64,000 nt of DNA from Amoebophrya sp. A120 (taxonomy: Eukaryota > Sar > Dinophyceae > Syndiniales > Amoebophryaceae), in contig CAJINV010000003.1 of NCBI GenBank assembly GCA_905178155.1, positions 5,215,700 to 5,279,699 on the forward strand. The letters run 5' to 3'. Below the pieces are notes generated by a model, which saw nothing but the letters and a program-made list of their open reading frames with translations, did not search any database and was not told where the DNA came from. A program made the translations under genes and the position numbers. This document shows positions 24,215 through 34,378 of the stretch, one piece after another (positions within the stretch are counted from its first letter, which is position 1; each line of letters starts with the position of its first letter).

Positions 24215-27180
24215 ATGGGCGGTGCGGTGGGGCAGCAGAAGAACGCGGAGGCGCGAGCGCTGAAGAGCAAGCAGGCGGAGCTTGGTTTTTTCCGAGACAC
24301 GCAGGAGCGGCGGGACATCGAGTGGCGGGACCGGCCGGATGCGGAGGTAGTGGTGGGCGAGGCAACGCACCCCGAGTGGGAGCAGACCGACAGTATCGTG
24401 TTCTCAAAACCGGTATCAAATGTAAAAATGTCTGGGTCTGGAAGAATGCATGTTTGTCCTGCTTGTCTGGCATGACTCTTAAATCTGTCATGCACATTGC
24501 CCAAAAGACGTTTTTTTCTGTCATGCGGAGACGCAGTTTGTCATGCAGAATAGGCAACACCTACAACCTCAGAAATTTGTCATGCTGAGCCAGCACTTGT
24601 GGCCTCCTCATGCTACGCCACTCAGCATCACAAGTTTCCAGACCCAGACACTTTTACATTTGATAACCGGTCGACTTCGCGAAGAAGCAGCAGCGGCAGT
24701 ATTACAATGAAAAATGCCCCCACCCCAAGCTTGGCAGCATTTGTATTGCAAACCTTTCCAACAGAAACATTCCCCGTCTTGCATATCTCAGCATCACAAA
24801 TTTGCCATGCTGAATAGCTCAGATTTGTGTTGCGAAGGAGCCCAACAGCAGCCGGATCTGTTATGGACAAGGCACCTTGCGCACCTAGATTCTGCATCAG
24901 AGAGGCTCGCAATCCTTTTATGCAAGACAAAAAGCTTTCATTTGGAAACTTTGCATGACAAACTTCTGCGAATTCCGGGTTGGGGGCATTTTTCATCGTA
25001 ATAGGCAGGGCCGGTTCTTTTCCAAGATGTATCGGTTCATCGGCACCTGGAAGGTGGACCAAAACTGCCTCTTCCTCCGCTGGGACGGAAAGGACGGCCA
25101 GATGGATGTGCTCCGCGCGGAGCGGATAGAAATCGAGTTCGCGAACTATGGCGTTGGCAAGCGTTTTTATTTACATAGATCGCCGTCAATTGTACGTGAA
25201 TCCTACTCCATTTGTGATGCAAGATTAGCAAACGCTAAAAGGGTCTTGCGCCTCCAGCACCACAACGAACTTCGGCACGGATTCTCACGTTGTTGAGCGC
25301 GTTGAAAGCTTAGCTTGCACAAAAACCTGGGCCACATGCAGATGAACGCGACACAGGTTCTGCATGACAGGATCCACGTAACAGCGATCCATGTAATATA
25401 ACGTTTGAGGGTGCCATACGAACCCACAGACCAAGATGATGGTCAAGGTTACGGAACCTAACGTCTTGCCGTGGTGGTTCACACCCGACTGCGTGTCGAA
25501 GCGCTTCGAGCGCTCGGACGAATCTCTGAAGAACTTCGAGTGCGGCGTCTGTTACTTCGAGCTGTGGAAAGCCCGCGGAGCAGCATATCCTATTGCACGA
25601 CTCCGCCTACTGCTTCGTGGACCCGCCTCGGCTGTCATGCAGAGTGAAACTAATACACATTGATTTGTGCAAGTGCGTGTAGTTGTGCTGTCACTTCAAT
25701 TTATTTCGGCCTGTCTGACAACGCTGCCTTGTCGCACTACATTGTTTGAAAGTCCTCTGTGCCTTTACAAAATAGAATCAAGCGTCCCTTAATGTCGTGC
25801 GTGAGCGTGTGACTTTCGTTTTCCGTGATTTACTTCAAATGTGGGTGAAAAGCACGGCGAGTTTTGCGCGCTCATACTGCAATGCGAAGGTACACACGCC
25901 GGGTATGCGAGCATTACATACACTACGAGTGTGCTGCGCATTTGCTGGAAGAGGCTCGGACAGAACACGGTAAGATTTTCCGCACTTTAGGCTGCGATGC
26001 GGTTCTACATGATTTTGATTTATTGTGCTCCTGCGCGTACTATTTTCTATAACGACGTTTTGTACGTCGTTTTGGTCTTCATACATTTTCAAGCTCAATT
26101 TTGTGCAGGTCGAAACGAAGCAGAGTGCCCGGTGTGCGGTGCAAGATTTAATGAGGTCAAAGAAATTTACGATACAGAACGAGCTTCGAGAAGTAAGTCT
26201 TTTTGCTTTATTCAATCAAACTCACTGCGGTGCAACGCTGCATGCCTGAATGCTGCGGAAAATGGTCGCGATTTGCGAGCAGCAAAGTTTCGATTCCGAT
26301 CTCGATCGTCATGTATGACCACGCAGTTAAATTCTGCAATGTGGTAGTTTTGAAAAAATGCCAAAAGTTCGAGTAAAGTCTTGCCTCTGGAAGCTTTTCT
26401 AAGCATATTTTGCCCGATATTTTGAAGGATCCGCGGGGGTGGTTTCAGATCGTTGATGCGGATTACGGTGGCGAGTTGAATCGAGTCGAGGTGCTGAACG
26501 GGTTGGGTACTACGATGCCCATCTCCCGCGAAAAACTTGAAGATGCAATAGAAAATCACTGGCACGAATGGGATCCCGATGGTACTACCACAACATGAAT
26601 AAATCTCATCTACGTCGCAGCTACCATCTGTTGCTAATCGGATCCGCTTGTTCATCTACTCCTGAGTCGTATGTGGAAGAATAAACTGAACAAACTTTAT
26701 TTGCAGAGTGGGTAGATAAGACCCGACGTCGTCCCGAGTTCGTTGCGCAGTCAGATATACGAGAATGAATGCGTCGGTTGAAAGGAAGAAACTCGTTCCA
26801 CAGGTTCTGGCACAATCACGGCGCGCGAATTTATGCTTGCGGGTAACGGGTTGAAGGACTACATCGTGCGGCACATCAAGGAGCTCGAGGGAAAGACGTC
26901 GGGCAAGGGCATGGCCATTCTGGACATCCCGGACCTGGATACCCACCCCCTTGAGTGGTTTGAGTACTGGGACGCGGACAATTCGGGCACGCTGGAACAG
27001 CACGAGATGGTGCGCGCCTTCGTTCGCACCTTCTGCGTGACCAACTGGGGCGAGCCCATCCTGCGTCGGGCCTTCGACATGCGCAAGCTGGCGGTCGTGG
27101 TGTGGAGCGAGCTTGGGTTCCACGCTCTGGATAGCATCGACTTCGAGACCTTTCTGGAACCAGACGGCCTCGCCGTATGA
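24215..27180 (+). CDS. RING-type zinc-finger and EF-hand protein, possibly N-myristoylated
   Basis: Start MGGAVGQQKN has Gly2 and fits an N-myristoylation signal. Exon 1 runs to 24413. Two introners (24414-24665 and 24700-25003) are removed in frame, giving IVFSKPVDFAKKQQRQGRFF and then IGTWKVDQNCLFLRWDG. Next come a GT-AG intron 25192-25429 and an exon with the first Cys pair (FECGVCYFEL). After an unresolved join, 25888-25969 gives VCEHYIHYECAAHLL, and after a GT-AG intron 26109-26198 gives ECPVCGARFNEVKEI. Together these form one RING-like C-x2-C/C-x-H-x2-H-x2-C/C-x2-C set. Downstream are two or three EF-hand-like loops (IVDADYGGELNRVEVL; EWDPDGSGTITAREF; DADNSGTLEQHEM), joined across a GT-AG phase-1 intron. 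A Ca-responsive E3 ligase is a guess. A third introner starts on the stop codon; if it is removed, translation ends at 27370. Confidence 0.6.
24409..24670 (+). mobile_element. introner (family A), 252 bp, TSD ACCGG
   Basis: Element 24414-24665 runs TATCAAATG...CATTTGATA. Inverted ends contain AAAAATGTCTGGGTCTGGAA. ACCGG flanks both sides. Removal with one TSD (257 nt) joins FSKP to VDFAKK. Interior motifs TTTGTCATGC and CAGCATCACAAG. About 85% alike by eye to the copy at 38810. Confidence 0.92.
24695..25008 (+). mobile_element. introner (family D), 304 bp, TSD GGCAG
   Basis: Element 24700-25003 begins TATTACAATGAAAAATGCCC and ends with the near-inverse (GGGCATTTTTCATCGTAATA). GGCAG lies on both sides. 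Removal with one TSD (309 nt) joins QQRQ to GRFFSKMYRF. A GT-AG choice three bases shorter also exists here and would add one Gln. Only 29-34 nt of exon separate it from the previous introner. Confidence 0.92.
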
Positions 27181-27308
27181 GAGTGGTGCACAACTAGCGA
27201 CCCCTCTCCCTCGTTTGCCGATTTTTCGTGCATGAAATATATACGGTTTAATACAATTACAAATGAGCGAGAGGCGGGGCGGGAGGTGTGCACCACTCTC
27301 ATACGCCG
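27171..27308 (+). mobile_element. small introner-like element (family G), 128 bp, TSD CGCCG, on a stop codon
   Basis: Element 27176-27303 begins TATGAGAGTGGTGCACA and ends TGTGCACCACTCTCATA, with inverted similarity extending about 45 bases into each side, so it is nearly all stem. CGCCG flanks it. Its first bases give the host its TGA stop (27178-27180). If spliced out, about 20 more codons follow to TGA at 27368-27370. Confidence 0.82.
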
Positions 27309-27370
27309 ACACATTTATTCACAATCAAATCCATCTTAATGCTTTCGGCACGGGTTCGCAGGGGTTTTGA

Positions 27371-29076
27371 GTCCGACGAGGAACACCAGCGAAACCGCAA
27401 CTTTTGCCGTGCAAGCGCCTTCGTTGGCCTACTTGCGCCTGCCGATATCGTTGTTCTACGGTGTAAGATATGTTCCTTCTACTTCCTTGCAGCCGAATTT
27501 GTCCATGGTCTCGCTGGTGTCGAGCAGGCCGAAAGTGCTTAGGAAGACATGCGTCGGGTGCTTGCGCTACGTTTGCATTTCTCGGCGGTGGTCGGGATGG
27601 GGGGTGACGCCGAGCCGCTGTTGCTGGGTGGGCGCCGCGGTTGTAGGCGGTGTGATGCAGACGCGAGAGACGCGTATCGGCGGGGGCCTCGGGAGAGGAA
27701 TTCGCACTGTGATGTCCTCAGTACCTGCGAAAGGCATTTCCTTGCTTCAAAAATAAGGTGATGTGCTGGAGCTGCACACTGCCGCTGCATGCCAAGATGA
27801 TTTGAATTTACTAGCTTGGGAGGTCGGTGTGATGACAAATCTAGCGACACTAGAAGACGAAACCAAACTTAACATGAGTGTTTTCGTTTCCTCTCCGCAT
27901 TGTTCGTGCTCATGCGAAGCCGTGACCATGGTTACTGGCTCGAGTCGGTCATTTTTGCGTACACTTGTAAAGAAGTACTATACGCGGCTCCGTACCAAAA
28001 CCAAACGGGTAATCGTCCTCACCCAGAGAAATGAATTGATATTTTTTCAAATCGTACCCAAGTTTTTCGTTCGGTTATTGACATGTTTTTTCGGGTAAAC
28101 AGTCTATACGCAACTTACTGTAGCGGAACACAATAAGTGCAAAGACGCAAGCAAAAATGAACGTTCCCGCTATTGCTCTGATCTGCAACAATCGGACCAC
28201 TCTCGTGCATTCTGCAAAAGCGAGTATATTTTTTCGTGCAATCAGGCTAGCGAGCTGGGTTGAGAATCACAGTTCGCTGCGCAAAGTGGCAGGTCCATGC
28301 ACAGCTCCATACTGATGAAACAAAAACTAACAGTACCCTCCCCGTGATCTTCGGAAGAGCGATAATTCTATAGTACGCCGACACTGTAAACTGTATACAC
28401 CGACATCTTCTAGTCCGCTGATTGTCGTGTGAAAATTTGCTTCGTTCAGAACACCTTTCCGCCAGCTAGGTGCGGAGATACGACAACGCTATCGCATTGC
28501 TTTCAGTAGGTGTACAATAGTCAGGGCCAGTAGACTCAGATTCAAAGTGCAAACTGTTCAAGTTTGTGAATTTTGATGTTTTGTGGTTCAATTTTTAGCA
28601 CACGTTGCTCACTAAGTAGCTTCCCTCTGCGGCCTTGGTAAGAATTACATTCCAGCATCCTGTGTCGCTGCATCTACCCAACCGTGCGTGTGAGTGCTGC
28701 ACTTGCAATCGACGGCAATTCTGATTTAACTACAAGCGGAGTTGAGACGCATGTAGTACAGCTGCGAACATAAGATCATGTCCAACGATACCCCTGTATG
28801 GAACGAAAAGGCCGCTTGCAGCTTAACGTGGAGATCGTAGCGCGTGAGGCACAGGCACCGCACTTGCATTTCTAATGACCGCCTTTGTTTCATTTGCCTC
28901 TGTGGCTGCGAAGCTATTTTCTCAACAGAGTGAGACTCAGAAAGAGAAAAGATAAAGATCAAATTAATGCAGTGAAGATCTCTCTCTCTGAAACAAGAAC
29001 GATAGCGAAGCGAAAGCGGTGCAGCTACGATTTCCCGGCAGTGCGAATGCAAGCGGCCCTTTGTGCTCTTCCATAG
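27371..29076. other. intergenic, nothing firmly recognised
   Basis: About 1.7 kb. A 130-codon open frame from a TTG (27367-27756) lacks a proper start. A short ORF at 28875-28952 (MTAFVSFASVAAKLFS) might be the missing first exon of the CDC48-N/RING gene, but I cannot join it with confidence. Confidence 0.3.
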
Positions 29077-32000
29077 CAGACAACCGGAGAAGATCCACAA
29101 GACCCGGACCAGCAATCTTCCCACAGCAATAGTACGAGTGTGCAGAGCCTGCGGGACCTCCAACACCAGAAATGGCTGCAGAAGAAAGAAGCGGCCGCGG
29201 CCGAAAAAGCCAAAGCAGCACCCCCGCCCGCGGCGGCGCACCAGCCGCTGACCGGGAATTCGAGTGCCTCCTCTTCCTCCTCCAGCAGCGCGCGACCAGC
29301 GTCAGCACAAGAGGCGGACCACTCGATGCGGAGTCCGATATGACGGATAAGTTTGTAATGCACCCACAGCCCCACAGAGTACAAACTTGATCCACTCCAA
29401 TAGTCCAAAGATCTAGATAGCCTAAGGACATGAAGACGTAGGAAGATCCTTAGTGATGTAAACAGCGTGAAGAACTAGAGGAAGACACTGAGACAAGATG
29501 ACGAACATATACACACCCAGGGCCCTTGAGCTAGGTTAGACATAGACATTCAGCATTGCAGTACTAGTAGTCATGGCGCTGTAGATGCGCATAGTTGTTC
29601 TACCATTGTAGTTTGTAGTGCGTACTCCGTGGGAAGTTTGCGTGCCTATGCAGATTTTCCCTTTACATCCGAAGCTCGGGGCGCGTTCCCCGGTGCGGCC
29701 GTTGCGGGAACTAAGCAATCCGAACGCTGAGTTTCTGAGAAAGGTCCACATCTTGCCCCTGGGGCAAAGCCAGAGCGCGCCGAACGACATGCTGCAGTTT
29801 TTGAAGCCCGCACTGAGCAACTTCCGGAAAACAAAACGCGTCCTCTACACCGGGATGGTGTTTGAGCACAATAGTCGCGACTTCATTGTCGTGAAAACAG
29901 ATCTATCAACTGTAAAAATGTCGGGGTCTGGAAGATTCCGGGATTTGTGATGCATAATTTGTATGATCCATGATGCATGTAATGCATGATCTAGCATCAC
30001 AGATTTTTAGAGGGCTTCCTGATGCCTATTCCGCATGAGAAATGCCCTCTCCGCGTAACACAAACTGGGCTCCTGTTGCGGGTCACGCAATACAGATTTT
30101 TTTGGAATCCAAAGACAGCATGACAAGTTGAAATCTTCCAGGGTTCCAAAGACAGCATGACAAGTTGAAATCTTCCAGACCCAGACATTTTGCAATTCAT
30201 AAGATCCAGAGGGCGGCAAGGACCCAGGGATACTTGGGCCCGACACCGAGTACTACTTTACAGGGCCCGCAGTGGCGCGGTTCAAGCGCATTCAGTTTTC
30301 CGCACTGACCAATGTTCTGAGGCGCGTAAGTGGATCCGACCAGCTCGAAGAAGATGAAGAGCTGAGCGGCTACAGCACGGAGAGGCTATTTCAAGAGATG
30401 ATCGCGCCTTACTTTCAATCGCATTCCGATAACGAGAAAACCGGCGGCGTCTTCAAACTCCTCAACGTCAACGAGAGTATAACGATCAACGGCGTCCAGT
30501 TTGTCGTGATGGCAACCGACCCGGAGGCTTGCTACGGTACTAAGTCCTATACGCTTAGTTGTAAAGTTTGCCGATCGCGGGCGCTTGAGGGGTGTGCGCT
30601 GACAGGAAGCGACATCTCTTTGCGGACGTGAAGGACCGCGAACGCGGGAATCGCGTTGGCAAGGACGAGTAGCACATCAATTGTTCAGGCAGTGTCACAC
30701 GACCTAGGAGTGAGTATACATCGTATTGACCACTGCATCATATCCGTGAACGAAATCCAAATCTGACACACAGGCATCGTCGATAAGGATACACTTATTT
30801 TTGTGGACAAGGATGAAACGCCGGAGTACCGTCGGATACACATCGTGCCTTTCCAAGACACGCTACCCCGGAGCTACCAGTATTGCCTTCTTCTCTTTTT
30901 GGTCACGTGCAGTTCGTTGTTGAAACTATTTGCCTGTAGTTTCGCCCAGTTCTTGATTTGTTTTTGCGGTGTCAAAACCCAGCAAAAAAAAGTAAGTAAG
31001 TAAAAAACTCGGCGCAGGTACGACGTCTTCAACGACTATTTGAAGCCGTACTGCAAAGCGCACGCGAACCAGCGGTATCGGGTAAATGACGTTTTCACCT
31101 ACAATGCGGTGCAATTTAAGGTGGTCTGCTGCGACCCGGAGGAGCTTGGTATCATGTCTTCGCGTAGATGATTCAGATTCTTCAGAATTTCTTGTTGTCG
31201 CTAATTTTGTTGAACAAGGCACTGCTATCGACATTGGTGAGATCGCAGAAAGACACTTCCGGCAAAAATGCTCTATTTTCCAACACTGCACAGGCGGCAC
31301 AAACACTACTCCGGGCAGCGGGGCGCGCATCGGGCGAAATACCACTGTGTATTGCGAAGGAGTGCTGCACCCACAGCTTCGTGATCTGCTTCCGCCAGAA
31401 CTCGTTACGCAACTCGCCTATCTACCGCCCGGTCTACAGATGCTGCTGCTCTCGACGGACGCAGTCGGTGGGAATCAGGAGCTCTTCGAGAGGCTGATGG
31501 AAGTCCAGGATATGTTGCAACAAAGACGAGGTATGATAGATGATGAAGAAGCGGAGATGCATTTTCTTTATTTCATGTCGTTGCTTTGGGGCGCGAAGTT
31601 TTCGATCCACCTTTCTAAGTGAGCATAGATACCAGTACAAGGTGGAAATTTAGATCATGTGTACCACAACAAAGCAGGATCCTTTATGGCATTTTTCAAT
31701 TTTTTTGTTCCAGGTATGTCCGAGGAAACGATAGCAAACGTGGAGAAAGTAACAATCGACAAGAAAAAGATTGAGGAGGAAGAGGGCCAGCTGACCTGTA
31801 TGGTGTGTCTGTGCGATTTTGATGACGGCGAAGAAGCGAGGATGCTGCCGTGCAAGCACACTTTCCATGCAGGTATGATCTCCTACACTTGAAGATAAAG
31901 ATTAAGATTCGTTTGTTTTAATTCCTACGCGAGGTCTATTACCGTTGGCGATGTCTTTGTGCTTTTGCAGATAAGCCGATGAATAATGTCGGACCCTGCC

Positions 32001-32119
32001 ACCAGATGAACTCAGCGCCAAAAATTTTGATTTCAGATTGCATCGACGAGTGGTTGAGGCGAAGCTGCGAGTGCCCGATATGCAAGCATAACGTCGACCG
32101 GACCATCCGCCAATACTAG
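29077..32119 (+). CDS. tandem CDC48/p97 N-domain-like modules fused to a RING-H2 finger (5' end incomplete)
   Basis: Exons: about 29077-29337, 29630-29903, 30207-30536, 30774-30879, 31018-31148, 31294-31530, 31714-31872 and 32037-32119. The first two gaps are a candidate and a clear introner; the other five introns are GT-AG with consistent phases. After a Lys/Ala/Ser-rich N-terminus come three units of a repeated fold: VHILPLGQ..., then DPGILGPDTEYYF; INGVQFVVMATDPEACYGIV, then DKDTLIFVD; and RRIHIVPFQDTLP, then YDVFNDYLKPYC, NAVQFKVVCCDPEELG and NTTVYCEG. The third strongly recalls the p97 N-domain (RIHVLPIDDT, FEVYLKPYF, VEFKVVETDP, DTVIHCEG). The C-terminus has a RING-H2: CMVCLCDF, CKHTFHADCIDEWL, CPIC. 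Likely a ubiquitin ligase whose N-domain-like part binds substrates or adaptors. Start codon not found. Confidence 0.78.
29334..29629 (+). mobile_element. candidate degenerate introner, 288 bp, repeat TCCG
   Basis: TCCG occurs at 29334-29337 and 29626-29629. Removing one copy plus the 288 bp between joins HSMRSP to WEVCVPMQ in frame, while the reading otherwise stops at 29341. Both edges also carry AGTTTGTARTGC in direct orientation (about 29349 and 29610). Terminal inverted repeats are weak and the usual TAT/ATA ends are not clean, so this may be an old copy. Confidence 0.45.
29899..30206 (+). mobile_element. introner (family A), 298 bp, TSD AGATC
   Basis: Element 29904-30201 starts TATCAACTGTAAAAATGTC and ends GACATTTTGCAATTCATA, with GGGTCTGGAAGATT inverted at both ends. 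AGATC flanks it. Removal of 303 nt joins VVKTD to PEGGKDPG. No GT-AG pair near the ends keeps the frame. Confidence 0.93.
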
Positions 32120-33164
32120 CGCTGCAAAAATACAGTGCGAAGAAGAATGCCGTGGCCGCGGGGTTTCTCATAGTCAGCGACTTTCTTGTAAGTGATTTTC
32201 CTGAAGAGTGCTTGCGGAGTGCGCGTTTCAACGGTTAGTTGTACGCACGACTCTTCAACAAGAGGGACAGCATTTTGGAGAAACACACACTTCATGTTAG
32301 TTTCGAAAACCGCTACTAGTGGTCTTTTTTGCCTACCGTGTGGGGAGACCTAGGAAGAAGGTATCTGATATTCGAAAACATTAACATTTAGAATACAACA
32401 CTTCGGAGCTGCTTTAGATGCGTAGCAAGAGGACAAGGCACGACTGCGACCTTTGGTGTCGCTGCCGCCACTACTGCGCTTGCGACATATTTTACTCAGC
32501 AACCAATTTTTTTTGAAGTGTGAGGTTGGCTCACAATGAGCAGACGCGACATGAAAGACACGAGAAGCGGGGACGTGTAAAAAGCGACATTCACATTGTA
32601 TAGTTGGACAAACAGCGTGTCAACCGTGAGCTCAGTCCTCGACAGCCCTCCAATAACCTGTGTTCAAGGTCGTGGGTACGGAAGAGTTTCTTTGTGTAAT
32701 ACCGTTTTAGGACTGAGACCAATGATATCAAGAAAATATCCCTATCCGAAATGTTCTGTTCGTGCACTTCGAGGTATTGAAGCCAAAGGGTCAAGAAATG
32801 CGACAGCTCATATATTTCAAGTGACAAGAAGAACAACAAAAGATGCGGTCTTTTTTGCCCAAACCCGTTGGGGGCTGTTTAGCCCTGCAAGTCCGGGCTG
32901 AAGACCTCAATGCCGCGATGACGGACCCTGCGGAAGGCGAATTCGACATCAAGGGCGGGGGGGGGGAGCGAGCACCGAAAAACTCGGCGAGAAAGCACGG
33001 GTGCCGCAGTCGTTCGTGGAGACGGGGAAGAATAAGGTAGATACTGCGGAGTTAGCGTGAGTTTGTTCATCTTTGCCAAATATTCGACTGAATGCCAAGC
33101 AGAAGAGCATGCGGACATGATGAATGAATCACTTCCGAACCGCCTTTGTGTGATGCATAGATAA
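32120..33164. other. region with possible decayed or misread exon
   Basis: An ATG at 32842 opens a frame (MRSFLPKPVGGCLALQVRAE, then MTDPAEGEFDIKG) that meets a run of about 10 G at 32957-32967. Coding character resumes in another frame (EKLGEKARVPQSFVETGKNK) and ends at AAG|GTAGAT. Either the G run is mis-sequenced or the gene is broken. The remainder (32120-32840) shows nothing. Confidence 0.35.
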
Positions 33165-33473
33165 ATGTGCGACGCAGCAAGCTTACAATCCGTGAAAAGT
33201 TCTTTGATCTACCAAAAACGCGGCTCGCAGGCATCAGCGGAATTGTACAGCGCCGCGAACTCGACTGTTGTCAACTTTTTTGCCAAAGTCATCAAGGACG
33301 AAACGGGGATGACCAGCTTGTCGGACCTCTTTTGCATGAAGTGTGCGATCGAAATGGAGGCGCTTAAGCGCGCCGGGGCGGACGGAAATGGCGATGACAG
33401 GGTGGACTACGACGAAAAACGTGCGTTCTGCTCGCGCTCATCAGCGTCCGGAAGCGACGGCTCGTTTCTCCAG
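33165..33473 (+). CDS. unrecognised exon or small gene
   Basis: ATG at 33165 gives 103 residues (SAELYSAANSTVVNFFAKVI, then LFCMKCAIEMEALKRAG, then an acidic DGNGDDRVDYDEKR stretch) to a CAG|GTACAG donor. The DGNGDDRVDYDE segment could be a Ca-binding loop, but the spacing is not a clean EF-hand. The same DNA is also open in a second frame that reads plausibly at its start, suggesting a frameshift or pseudogene. Downstream exons are unclear. Confidence 0.35.
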
Positions 33474-33684
33474 GTACAGTTTTCGCTAGTGCTAGCAAAA
33501 GGAAAAGTCACCAGATTTGTCTTGCAGTGGCGCACTACAGGCATATGCCAAGCCTGATTCGCGAGGTTTTGACGTAGGCGCATGGAGTGACAGATGTCTG
33601 CGCTGCAAGCCCAACAGCACCACAAACCGCCTGTATAATGTGGCGGACCCTGCTCTTTCTAGATTTTCTCTCTTGCGAGACAGA

Positions 33685-33776
33685 CAGGATTTCTGGCCAC
33701 AAATCTGCGACGCAAATTTTCAGAGCATGGGCGCGTTTTCAATATGGGGAGGGGAGATTTTTCCTCACAATAGATG
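33685..33776 (-). mobile_element. degenerate, truncated family B introner end in reverse orientation
   Basis: The bases leading to 33776 (TTTTCAATATGGGGAGG, then GATTTTTCC, then ACAATA) match the left end of the elements at 46662 and 19150 read on the opposite strand, and similarity continues inward for about 90 bases. I find no second end or TSD. An open frame on + runs through it, so it may have become exon or untranslated sequence. Confidence 0.6.
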
Positions 33777-33921
33777 CAATTTATTTTTGTGGGCCATCGA
33801 TTCGAGTATACTTACAATATTGATATACGAATTTAGCAGCCTACGTTCTTGCAGCCAGTGTAAAAAACCAAGAGAAGATCCGAAAACGGAATGAAATGAC
33901 GACATTCTGGGCAAAGTCTCC

Positions 33922-34378
33922 ATGCCAAAAAAAAAACAACAACATGGGGCTGGTCAGTCCCCAATCCAACCACGCCCGGCCCAGCAACCTTCATCTTCTT
34001 GGATGCCCTCTTTATTTGGTTGCTGTGGCAGACAGCAGCCCAATACAACGAGTACTCCAACTCCGGCAATGAAGCTGAAGAACCTGAAGTGGTGATTACT
34101 CGTGGGAGCAGTATGGAGGACATGCGCCAGCAATTGAGCTTACCTTTTATTTTTCCAACTTGATGCACGTCCTATTCCTGAGCGTAACTTCGAGGTTTAG
34201 GATTTGCGTCAACTCTAAAAGGTTAAAACTAATCTCCAAGCTGGCGCCTGTCCCTCCATGACCAATGGCGGTGTCGAGGAAGTGTACGACAACGGCGATT
34301 TTAACATCTGCGAGCCCTCTCCGGCCTGCTGCTACCGAGCGGGGCGCGGTTGCATCCTCACTTGCGGAGGTCATTGAC
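33922..34378 (+). CDS. possible small two-exon gene, Gln/Pro-rich then Cys-rich
   Basis: ATG 33922 opens 57 codons (MPKKKQQHGAGQSPIQPR, then SLFGCCGRQQP) to TGA at 34093-34095, with a possible GT donor just before it. A second open segment ends at TGA about 34376 and reads MTNGGVEEVYDNGDFNICEP, then SPACCYRAGRGCILTC. The join is not established in phase, and no family is recognised. The antisense frame across the second part is its shadow. Confidence 0.28.

Noticed and set aside
27367-27756. 130-codon frame after the RING/EF-hand gene
   Set aside because: Starts at TTG, has no convincing internal start, and is Ser/Arg/Gly-biased without recognisable domain.
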